From the NCBI RefSeq assembly GCF_002885975.1, contig NZ_POSP01000004.1, forward strand, positions 434,001 to 498,000: 64,000 nt of DNA, read 5' to 3'. Numbering within the stretch: position 1 is the stretch's first letter; every line of letters begins with the position of its first letter. Below, piece by piece: positions 8,733-15,947 of this stretch. The notes beneath the pieces are model-generated. The model did not search any database and had not been told where the DNA came from. It saw only the letters and a program-made list of their open reading frames with translations. A program made the position numbers and the translations under genes. The DNA comes from Paucibacter aquatile (lineage in GTDB: Bacteria; Pseudomonadota; Gammaproteobacteria; Burkholderiales; Burkholderiaceae_C).

Positions 8733-9968
8733 TCAGGGCGGGCTGACCGGCGGCATGTAGACGATTTTGAGCGAGGGATCCAGGCCGCTGCTGTCCATGA
8801 AGGCCAGGGCATTGGGTGTGTTCAACAACCAGGCGCGCAGCGCTGCGCTCTGCCCGAACTCGCGCGGCGCGCGGCCACGGCCGCTGAAGGTCATGCGTGA
8901 CCAGATGGCCTTGACCTGGGCCGCATCCTTCTCAAGCACCCGGTTGTAGAACTCGTGCTTGAGCTCACCGCTCTGGCTGCCCAGCACCGGCCGGCCGCCG
9001 CCGGGCAGCTCCAGCGTTTCACCCAGGAACAAGGCCGCCACCTGCTGCTGGCTCAGCAGCTTGACCGAATTCTGGGCCGACATCACCAGCACCGGCTGGG
9101 GCGGGCTGTAGTTCCTGATGATCTGCTCGATGCGACCGCTGGCCTGCAGCCGCTCCAGTCCGGCCAGCAGCATGGCGGCATCAAGCCGGCCGTTGCGCGG
9201 CACGGCGCAGCGGAACTCGGTGCGCGTGATGGGAAGCCGCCAGTTGGCGAACTGGTGGCCGGGGGTGTTGCGCATATGCCATTCGATCTCACGCGTGTCG
9301 GACACGATGTAGGGCGAGCGGATCAGCTTGAGCTTTTGCAGATTGCGATCGACGGCAAAGGTGTCGTCCCGGCGCAGCCGCCCATCATTGAAGCGCTCCT
9401 CCAGCCCGGGGTAGACAAAGCCCAGCACCGTACCGATGGTCTGGCCACGGTGCAGCTGATCGAGTGCTGTGATGGGCACAGCCGATTCATGACCGGCCAG
9501 CACCGTGGCCAGTTCGAACAGCGGCGGACCCCAGTGGTAAGCCTCGGGGTTGCGCACCCAGTCGCGGCTCAGGTGGCAGCGCAGATCCACATCACCGGCC
9601 AGCACCGCCGCATCGACCCGGGTGCGCGGCAGTACCTGGGTTTGCACCGTCAGACCCAGTTGCTCGGCCAGGGTTTGGACGATGTCGTGGTTGATGCCTG
9701 CCACCAGTGCCCCATCGCGGTAAAAGGCATAGGGCGCCGACCACGACTGCACGGCCGAGACTCGGAGTGCTTTGCCGGCCTCCGATCTGGCGGGCGCCGA
9801 AGCCAGCGTTTGAAGCGGCGCCTGAACCGACGGCTGGGCCAGGGCCGGTGTCGCCAGCATCGCCGAGGCCGCCAGCAGCAAAGCTGGCAGGCAGGCGCGC
9901 CCGGCCCGGCCCGGCACCGGGCGGAGCCGCAGGCTGTCGCAGGTGCAGGGGCGGGCGCGTGCGTTCAT
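8733..9968 (-). CDS. Two-domain solute-binding protein (SBP_bac_3 + PstS-like), copy 1
   Basis: This 411-residue exported protein has a signal peptide ending near ALA-Q44/45. Residues 66-290 resemble family 3 periplasmic binding proteins (ALRVSAV... at the start, GDVDLRCHLS in the middle). Residues 292-405 resemble the short phosphate-ABC-type binding domain (SAQNSVKLLSQQQVAALFLG, EKDAAQVKAIWSRMTF). The mature protein has exactly two cysteines, C131 and C254, both conserved in the paralogue downstream. No ABC permease or ATPase gene is nearby, so a sensing or shuttling role in the periplasm is more likely than classical uptake. It follows barrel copy 1 by 12 bp. Confidence 0.82.
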   Translation of the reverse strand: MNARARPCTCDSLRLRPVPGRAGRACLPALLLAASAMLATPALAQPSVQAPLQTLASAPARSEAGKALRVSAVQSWSAPYAFYRDGALVAGINHDIVQTLAEQLGLTVQTQVLPRTRVDAAVLAGDVDLRCHLSRDWVRNPEAYHWGPPLFELATVLAGHESAVPITALDQLHRGQTIGTVLGFVYPGLEERFNDGRLRRDDTFAVDRNLQKLKLIRSPYIVSDTREIEWHMRNTPGHQFANWRLPITRTEFRCAVPRNGRLDAAMLLAGLERLQASGRIEQIIRNYSPPQPVLVMSAQNSVKLLSQQQVAALFLGETLELPGGGRPVLGSQSGELKHEFYNRVLEKDAAQVKAIWSRMTFSGRGRAPREFGQSAALRAWLLNTPNALAFMDSSGLDPSLKIVYMPPVSPP

Positions 9969-9980
9969 GGGTGCTTCACC

Positions 9981-11306
9981 TCAGAACACAAAATCCAGAT
10001 TCAGGCTGAGCACGCGCAACTGGCCGTCCCAGCTTGGGCCGCGGTAGCTGCCGATGGGCGGAGGCGCCGGGTAGCTCACGCTGCCGGTCTGGCCCAGGCG
10101 GATCTCCTGGGTGTTCTTCAGCCATTCGTAGTGGAGCTTGAGTGCCAGGTTCTCTGCAAAGTCCCAGCGCAGGCCGGCCTGCCAGCTGCGCCGTCCGTTG
10201 GCGCTTTGCAGGAAGCGATCAAACGCAGCGTTGGCCGCCTGCGCGGCCGGCGGCGCTCCGGCAGCGCTTTGAAATCCCAGCGCTGCCTCGACGAAGCGGG
10301 TCTGGCCAATGCCTAGGAAAGGCGTGAAGGCGCCCATGCGGCGAGACAGCTGGGCATACCAAGCATTGGCGTCGGCCACCAGGATGGAGTCGGAGCGGCG
10401 CCGCATCCATTCGCCACTCAGGGTCCAGGCGCCTTGCTCCAGATTGAACCCCCCGGTATCGATGACTGCGCGTACCTGAGCCGGCGCTCGTGCACTCAGG
10501 ACACTGGCGCAGTTGGCGCAGCCTGTGGCGCCCGAGGCCAGCACTTGCAACTGGGCCAAGGTGGCGGGCAGCTGGGCGTCGATCTGATACTCCGAGCGCC
10601 CCAGGCGCAAGCTCCAGTTCCCTTGGCGCCATTGGGCTGCCAGGGCCGTGATGGCGCGAGCCTTGATGCGTCCGGTGGTCAGGTCCACTTTGGCGCGGCC
10701 GTGGACCGCGTCCAGGCTCAGCTCGCCCGGGCCCAAGGTGTGGCGCCAGATGGCGCCCAGGCCATCAACCTTGGTGATGGGGTTGAGGTGGTAGAGCGAG
10801 CTGTAGGGCCGCACATTGGTCAGGGCGTAGGCCACATTGCGTGTCTCAGACAACATGAACACCGGCAGCGCCAGGCGACCGGCCCGCAGGCTCAGCGGGG
10901 TCGAGGTCTCCCAGCCGAGGTAGAGCCATTCGGTGCGGGGCCGGAAACGCAGCACGATATCGTCCTTGGCCAGCACCTGCCACACCAGGCGCAGCGGCCC
11001 ATTGGGGTTGAGGGTGAGCTGCCCGGAGAGCTGGCTGTCGCCGTCGAAGCGCCAGTCGCGCAGCGAGGCATTGGCATTGCGCGCATCGGGCCGCATGCTG
11101 GCCACGGCGTCGTTGGAGCGGTAGGCGCCCAGAGTGCCGAAACCATCGAGCTTGACCCATTCGGCCAGCTCGCCGGCGGCCGGTGCGGCGCCGATTTCCG
11201 CGTTCGGCATAGGCTCCGGTTCGGCACGCACAGCCATGGCGCCCGCGGCCAGCAGCAGGGCCGACAGCACCGATGGTCGCCAGCCGTGGCGTGCCGCGTC
11301 CTTCAT
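9981..11306 (-). CDS. Outer-membrane beta-barrel protein, copy 1
   Basis: This 441-residue protein has an N-terminal signal peptide (cleaved near VRA-E), then alternating amphipathic strands, and ends in NLDFVF with the C-terminal phenylalanine used for outer-membrane insertion. It opens with LDGFGTLGAYRSNDA, shared with copy 2. A CxxC pair (C263, C266) in a predicted loop is conserved between the copies. It is predicted to be a porin-like or channel barrel; cargo is unknown. Its ATG overlaps the thioesterase stop (ATGA), so the two are translationally coupled, and the binding protein follows after 12 bp. Confidence 0.82.
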   Translation of the reverse strand: MKDAARHGWRPSVLSALLLAAGAMAVRAEPEPMPNAEIGAAPAAGELAEWVKLDGFGTLGAYRSNDAVASMRPDARNANASLRDWRFDGDSQLSGQLTLNPNGPLRLVWQVLAKDDIVLRFRPRTEWLYLGWETSTPLSLRAGRLALPVFMLSETRNVAYALTNVRPYSSLYHLNPITKVDGLGAIWRHTLGPGELSLDAVHGRAKVDLTTGRIKARAITALAAQWRQGNWSLRLGRSEYQIDAQLPATLAQLQVLASGATGCANCASVLSARAPAQVRAVIDTGGFNLEQGAWTLSGEWMRRRSDSILVADANAWYAQLSRRMGAFTPFLGIGQTRFVEAALGFQSAAGAPPAAQAANAAFDRFLQSANGRRSWQAGLRWDFAENLALKLHYEWLKNTQEIRLGQTGSVSYPAPPPIGSYRGPSWDGQLRVLSLNLDFVF

Positions 11307-11737
11307 AGCAGGGCGTAGGTGGTGGTGGCCTGGGCGGCCAGGCGTTCATCGGGGTTGAGGATGTCGATGCTGCCAAAAGCCAGGCTCTTGCCCCGTCGCA
11401 GCACCGTGGCGCGAATCAGGCAGAAGGGCCCCGAGACCGGACGCAAAAAGCTGGTTTGCAACTGCACGGTGGTCATGGGTTTGAATTCACCCAGCTCGGT
11501 CATCATGGCCAGCACCATGGCCGTATCGGCCGCGGCCATGGCCACCTGGCCGCACATCACGCCGCCGACATGGACAAACGCGGGCTTGACCGGCAGGCGC
11601 AGGCTCACTTCACCGGGGCTGCAGCTCAGCACCTCCAGACCCATGTCGACGATCCAGGGCGCGAAGATGCGGGGCAGGGCGGCTTGCAGGTCCGAGGCCT
11701 GGAGGCCGGACGCTGGCGGAGGGGTGTGGGTGCTCAT
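11303..11737 (-). CDS. PaaI-family thioesterase
   Basis: This 144-residue hotdog-fold protein has the PaaI-type signature HVGGVMCGQVAMAAADTAM, where the aspartate is the usual catalytic or structural acid. Family members hydrolyse phenylacetyl-CoA or other acyl-CoA esters. It is placed between the two barrel/binding-protein modules (9 bp after binding protein 2, 4-bp overlap into barrel 1), which is an unusual place for a cytoplasmic enzyme. Function beyond thioester hydrolysis is not determined. Confidence 0.87.
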   Translation of the reverse strand: MSTHTPPPASGLQASDLQAALPRIFAPWIVDMGLEVLSCSPGEVSLRLPVKPAFVHVGGVMCGQVAMAAADTAMVLAMMTELGEFKPMTTVQLQTSFLRPVSGPFCLIRATVLRRGKSLAFGSIDILNPDERLAAQATTTYALL

Positions 11738-11746
11738 GGCTGGTTC

Positions 11747-12916
11747 TCAAGGCATGTAGACAATGCGCAGGCTCGCATCCACCAGGGCCAGGGGCAAAAA
11801 ACCCACGGCTTCCGCGTGACGCTGCAGGAAGAGCTTGGTGGTTTCGGCCGAACTCAATTCTGCGGGGGCTTTACGGCGACCTCCGAACTGTTGCGCCGCC
11901 CAGGAGGCTCGAAACTGGGCGGGCTCTCGCTTGAGTATCGACGCAAAAAATTGTTGACGCTCGGGGCCGTTGCTCATCACCGGCAGAGCCGGCAGATCGT
12001 CTTGCAGACTGTGGCGCAAGCCCAGGAACAGCTCGGCCAGTGCGTTGCGACTGACTTGCCGCAGACGGCTGCGTACGGACACCACCACAGCCAACGCGGG
12101 TGCGCTGCGCGCGGTGACGATGGCTTCGATGCGGCCGCTGCTGAGCAGTTGCTCCATACCCGCCAGCATGTGCTTGACCTCGTAGCGGCCACGCGGCGAA
12201 AACCAGCAGCGGTAGGCCCGTGTGCCCAGCAGCAGGCGCCAGGACGCCAGCCCTGCCGGTCCTTCGCTGCCGCTCTGGCTGGTGAACCAGCTCAGTGTCT
12301 GTCGGCTGCCAACGGCATACGGGTGGCGATCCAGGGCGAGCTTGCGCAGCATGCGCTCCTCGTCCAGTGCGTCGTCGCGCTTGAGGTGGCCCTGCGCAAC
12401 CAGGGTGTCGAGCACGGGGTATGCCTGGGCTTGCAAGGTGCCGATGGCGCTGCCGAGAGGCACTTGTTCCAGCGAGTCCACCGCCGCTGCGTCGGGGTGG
12501 GCTGCCAACAGGTCCTGAACATCGAACAGACCCGGGCTTTGCGGCAGCGGCTCCGGACGAGGGGCCTGCAAGGGGCTGAGATTGCAGGCCATGTCGGCCT
12601 CGCCGTTCAGCAAGGCCGTTTCGATGCGCAGCCGTGGCAGGGCCTGCCATTCGAAGCGTGCATGAAGCAGTGCCGCCAAAGCCTGGCCAATCTCGACATC
12701 GATGCCGGCGCTGACCTGCTGCTCTCGCCAGATCACAAAGGGCGGGCTGTTGGCCCGGGAGACCGCGACCCGCAGGGCCGGCGGCTCCTCTGCGCAGCGG
12801 GCGGGCAGGGGCAGGCCACTGCACAGGACCAAGGCCGAGCACAGGGCCCGCCCGCCCGCGAGCCATTTGCCCGGCCTGCGGGACCTGCGGCGCTCGGTGT
12901 CTTGAGTGAGGCGCAT
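11747..12916 (-). CDS. Two-domain solute-binding protein, copy 2
   Basis: This 389-residue paralogue of the first binding protein has the same order: signal peptide, family 3 binding domain (about 46-270), then a PstS-like domain (about 272-388) ending in LRIVYMP, as in copy 1. Cysteines C111 and C237 align with the pair of copy 1. I prefer the ATG over a TTG eight codons upstream, because the ATG leaves a 13-bp gap after barrel 2 while the TTG would overlap it. The copies are clearly diverged, so the duplication is not recent. The ligand is unknown. Confidence 0.8.
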   Translation of the reverse strand: MRLTQDTERRRSRRPGKWLAGGRALCSALVLCSGLPLPARCAEEPPALRVAVSRANSPPFVIWREQQVSAGIDVEIGQALAALLHARFEWQALPRLRIETALLNGEADMACNLSPLQAPRPEPLPQSPGLFDVQDLLAAHPDAAAVDSLEQVPLGSAIGTLQAQAYPVLDTLVAQGHLKRDDALDEERMLRKLALDRHPYAVGSRQTLSWFTSQSGSEGPAGLASWRLLLGTRAYRCWFSPRGRYEVKHMLAGMEQLLSSGRIEAIVTARSAPALAVVVSVRSRLRQVSRNALAELFLGLRHSLQDDLPALPVMSNGPERQQFFASILKREPAQFRASWAAQQFGGRRKAPAELSSAETTKLFLQRHAEAVGFLPLALVDASLRIVYMP

Positions 12917-12929
12917 GCTCGCGGCCGGT

Positions 12930-14207
12930 TCAGAACACAAAATCTGCGCTGACCGTCAGCAGGTTCAAGCGCCCATCCCAGGGGGCGCTGTTGGGCAGCA
13001 GGCGGATCTCGCCATCGCGCGGCGTGCTGCGGTCGCGCGTGGCCGTCCAACGTTCGAGCTGCAGCTTGAGGGCCAGCTTCTCAAAGCAATCCCAGCGCAG
13101 GCCCAGCAGTTCGATGCGGCGGTCCCAGGGGCGCTGCAGGCTGCGGTCCAGGTCGGCCAGGCTTTGCGCGCTCGCTTCGGGGCTGCCGGGTGCCGCTTGC
13201 AAGCCCAGTGGCGCTTCGGTGTGGGCGGAACGGCCGACCGCGGCATAGGGCGTCCAGCGCCCGAAACGGCGCGACAGCAGGGCGTACCAGGCCTGGACCT
13301 TGGCGTTGAAGACCGAGTTGCCGCCGCGCTGCATGGCCTCGGCGGTCAGCGTCCAGTCCTCATGCTCCCAGACCAGGGCGAGGTTGATCACATGGCCTTG
13401 GACGCCCCGGGTGCGCGCGCGCTGTGGCAGGACCTCGCTGCAATTGAGGCACAGCTGCGGCGAGTTGCTCAGCGCCTGCAACTGCGCCTCCAGGCCGGGC
13501 GAGATCAAGTCAAAGCGAAATGCGGCCCCGCCCAGGCGCAAGGCCAGGCCCTCACGCTGCCAGCGCAGGGCGCTGGCCAGCAGGGCCTGTGTGTCTACCC
13601 GTCCGCGCGGCACGGTCAGGCGGTTGCGCCCGGCGCCCAGGTCCCAGCTCAGGGTGCCACCCAAGGCTGCGCCGCTCCAGCTGGCGTTGATGCCGTCGAC
13701 CGGCTCGCTGCTGTTCAGGCCGTAGACGGCCGACATGGGGCGAACGGTGGTGTGGGCAAAACCCACCCGGCTGCTCTCCGAGCTCAGAAAGATCGGCAGC
13801 GGCTGGCGCCCGATGCGCAAGGACCAATCTGGCGCGAATTGCCAGCCCAGATAGGCCCATTCGGTGTTCGGTCGGTAGCCGCGGGACAGTTCGTCCCGAG
13901 CTTGCACCTGCCAGACCCATTCCACCGTGTCGCTGCTGGACCATCGCAGTTGCAGGCCCAGCACGGTGTCGCCATCGGCGCGCCACTGCCCCGCTTGCGA
14001 GGCCAGCCGCACCCGCTCGCCGGGCCGGGCCGCCACCACGGCATCGTCATTGCGGTAGGCCGACAGAGTGCCGAAGCCTTCCAGCTGCAGGCCCTGCGCG
14101 CCGGGAGCGCCCTCAGCGAGCGCAGGGCTGGACAGGCCGCCGAGCAGGCACCCGAGCCCTAACAGCCGCGCGACCCAGGCGGGTCGAGGCTTTTGCCATC
14201 CCTTCAT
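12930..14207 (-). CDS. Outer-membrane beta-barrel protein, copy 2
   Basis: This 425-residue protein has a signal peptide (cleaved near ALA-E), amphipathic strands throughout and a terminal SADFVF. It shares with copy 1 LEGFGTLSAYRNDDA near the start, the NTEWAYLGW strand, the CxxC loop (C253, C256) and the penultimate RWDxxE segment, here with an extra C374. AGGAGA lies 6 nt before the ATG. It is the first gene of the leftward operon and is divergent from scoA. Predicted to be a porin-like barrel; cargo is unknown. Confidence 0.82.
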   Translation of the reverse strand: MKGWQKPRPAWVARLLGLGCLLGGLSSPALAEGAPGAQGLQLEGFGTLSAYRNDDAVVAARPGERVRLASQAGQWRADGDTVLGLQLRWSSSDTVEWVWQVQARDELSRGYRPNTEWAYLGWQFAPDWSLRIGRQPLPIFLSSESSRVGFAHTTVRPMSAVYGLNSSEPVDGINASWSGAALGGTLSWDLGAGRNRLTVPRGRVDTQALLASALRWQREGLALRLGGAAFRFDLISPGLEAQLQALSNSPQLCLNCSEVLPQRARTRGVQGHVINLALVWEHEDWTLTAEAMQRGGNSVFNAKVQAWYALLSRRFGRWTPYAAVGRSAHTEAPLGLQAAPGSPEASAQSLADLDRSLQRPWDRRIELLGLRWDCFEKLALKLQLERWTATRDRSTPRDGEIRLLPNSAPWDGRLNLLTVSADFVF

Positions 14208-14324
14208 GCGGTTCTCCTGGAGTGAGCGCGTGTGCGCATTCCGACCGTCGAGTGTTAGGCGATTCTACGTAATGGAGTAAGTAGTAAGCTGCGAATCTTC
14301 CGGTGGATTGATGGAGAAGCATCG

Positions 14325-15029
14325 ATGAACAAGGTTTTTGCGAGCGCGGCTGAGGCGCTGTCCGGCCTGGTCCGAGACGGCCAGCTGCTGGCCGTGGGCG
14401 GCTTCGGCCTCTGCGGCATCCCCGAGGCTTTGATTGCCGCGCTGCGCGACAGCGCCGTCAAGGACTTGACGGTCATTTCCAACAACGCCGGCGTCGACGG
14501 CTTCGGCCTCGGCCAGCTGCTGGAAACCCGCCAGATCAAGAAGATGATCTCCAGCTATGTGGGCGAGAACAAGGAGTTCGAGCGCCAGTACCTGGCCGGC
14601 GAGCTGCAGCTGGAGTTCACCCCGCAAGGCACGCTGGCCGAGAAGCTGCGCGCCGGTGGCGCCGGCATTCCGGCCTTCTACACCCGCACCGGCGTCGGCA
14701 CCATCGTGGCCGAAGGCAAGGAGCTGCGCGAGTTCGACGGCCAGACCTATGTGCTGGAACACGCCCTGCTGCCCGATGTGGCCCTGGTCAAGGCCTGGAA
14801 GGCCGACAAGAGCGGCAATCTGGTCTTCCGCCGCACGGCGCGCAACTTCAACCCGGCCGTGGCCATGGCCGGCAAGGTGACCGTGGTCGAGGTGGAGCAG
14901 CTGGTCGAGGTCGGCGAGATCGATCCTGATGCGGTGCACCTGCCCGGCATCTACGTCCAGCGCATCGTGGTCAATGCCACGCCCGAAAAGCGCATTGAGA
15001 AACGCACCTTGACTGTAAAGGAGGCCTGA
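14325..15029 (+). CDS. scoA: 3-oxoacid CoA-transferase subunit A
   Basis: This 234-residue alpha subunit of a family I CoA-transferase (succinyl-CoA:3-ketoacid type) has the N-terminal GGFGLCGIPEALI motif, the VGENKEFERQYLAGEL segment and the IPAFYTRTGVGT loop. With subunit B it moves CoA from succinyl-CoA to acetoacetate, letting the cell use ketone bodies and products of beta-oxidation or leucine breakdown. GGAGAAG precedes the ATG. Subunit B follows after an 84-bp gap that holds a repeat-like element. The pcaIJ (oxoadipate) alternative cannot be fully excluded, but the sequence reads as ScoA. Confidence 0.92.
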   Translation: MNKVFASAAEALSGLVRDGQLLAVGGFGLCGIPEALIAALRDSAVKDLTVISNNAGVDGFGLGQLLETRQIKKMISSYVGENKEFERQYLAGELQLEFTPQGTLAEKLRAGGAGIPAFYTRTGVGTIVAEGKELREFDGQTYVLEHALLPDVALVKAWKADKSGNLVFRRTARNFNPAVAMAGKVTVVEVEQLVEVGEIDPDAVHLPGIYVQRIVVNATPEKRIEKRTLTVKEA

Positions 15030-15030
15030 G

Positions 15031-15098
15031 ATGCTGCCCCCACGTTCACTTTGTTCACTGCCCCCCGAGGGGGCGCAAGCCTCCTTCGGGACGGCCCA
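15031..15098. repeat. Intergenic repeat-like element between scoA and scoB
   Basis: The gap holds a direct repeat GTTCACTTT/GTTCACTGC, then CCCCCCGAGGGGGC, which can fold on itself, then CCTCCTTCGGGACGGCCC. From memory, near-identical blocks recur between genes in many Burkholderiales genomes and look like a REP-type dispersed element. It separates two genes that normally abut, and may form an RNA hairpin in the operon message. I see no second copy in this window. Confidence 0.5.
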
Positions 15099-15113
15099 TC
15101 AGGAGACTTGATC

Positions 15114-15752
15114 ATGGCCTGGACCCAAGACCAAATGGCCGCCCGCGCGGCCCAGGAACTGCAAGACGGTTTCTACGTCAACCTCGGCATCGGCATCCCC
15201 ACCCTGGTGGCCAATTTCGTGCCCAAGGACATCGAGGTCTGGCTGCAGAGCGAGAACGGCATGCTGGGCATCGGCCCTTTCCCGACCGAGGACGAGGTCG
15301 ACGCCGATTTGATCAACGCCGGCAAGCAAACCGTCACCACCATCCCCGGCTCCAGCATTTTTGGCAGCCATGAGAGCTTCGCCATGATCCGCGGCGGCAA
15401 GATCAATCTGTCCATCCTCGGCGCCATGCAGGTCAGCGAAAAGGGCGATCTGGCCAACTGGATGATCCCGGGCAAGATGGTCAAGGGCATGGGCGGCGCC
15501 ATGGACCTGGTGGCCGGCGTCAAGCGCGTGATCGTGCTGATGGAGCATGTGGCGCGCAAGAAGGACGGCACGACCGACCTCAAGATCCTGCCCCAGTGCA
15601 CCCTGCCGCTGACCGGCCTGGGCGTGGTCAACCGCATCATCACCGACCTGGCCGTCATGGACGTGACGCCCGAGGGCCTCAAGCTCGTCGAGCTGGCCGA
15701 AGGCGTGACGCGCGAAGAGGTGCAGAGCAAGACCGGCGTGCCCCTGCTCTGA
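15114..15752 (+). CDS. scoB: 3-oxoacid CoA-transferase subunit B
   Basis: This 212-residue beta subunit carries the catalytic glutamate in the SENGMLGIGPFP motif, which forms the glutamyl-CoA intermediate, and the LGIGIPTLVANF opening. The ATG is chosen because AGGAG lies 8 nt upstream and the conserved MAWTQDQMAARAAQEL N-terminus begins there. It works with subunit A as a heterotetramer and is followed by a strong terminator. Confidence 0.93.
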   Translation: MAWTQDQMAARAAQELQDGFYVNLGIGIPTLVANFVPKDIEVWLQSENGMLGIGPFPTEDEVDADLINAGKQTVTTIPGSSIFGSHESFAMIRGGKINLSILGAMQVSEKGDLANWMIPGKMVKGMGGAMDLVAGVKRVIVLMEHVARKKDGTTDLKILPQCTLPLTGLGVVNRIITDLAVMDVTPEGLKLVELAEGVTREEVQSKTGVPLL

Positions 15753-15789
15753 GCCAGGACTGAGATTCACGGCGCCCGCTCGGGCGTCT

Positions 15790-15827
15790 AGCCCCGCCGC
15801 TATCGTGCATGGTCGCGGGGCTTTTTG
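15790..15827 (+). terminator. Intrinsic terminator after scoB
   Basis: An 8-bp stem (AGCCCCGC / GCGGGGCT) encloses a 17-nt loop and is followed by five T residues, 38 bp after the scoB stop. Confidence 0.8.
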
Positions 15828-15877
15828 TTGGCCTGTGTTTCATGGGGGGCTGGGATCGGCCCCCGCATTAACCAGAA

Positions 15878-15905
15878 TTTCAAGCGGCAGGGTGCTGGCT
15901 AGAGT
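15878..15905 (+). promoter_or_regulatory. Possible sigma-70 promoter of the Ycf48-KAP gene
   Basis: TTTCAA and TAGAGT are separated by 16 bp, with the start codon 42 bp further on. The same TAGAGT hexamer occurs upstream of the DUF1800 and acetyl-CoA synthetase genes. The match to consensus is moderate, so this is a weak prediction. Confidence 0.35.
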
Positions 15906-15947
15906 GAGGCCTTCCACGACAACCGGCGTGAGCAGCGCCGCAGCTGT

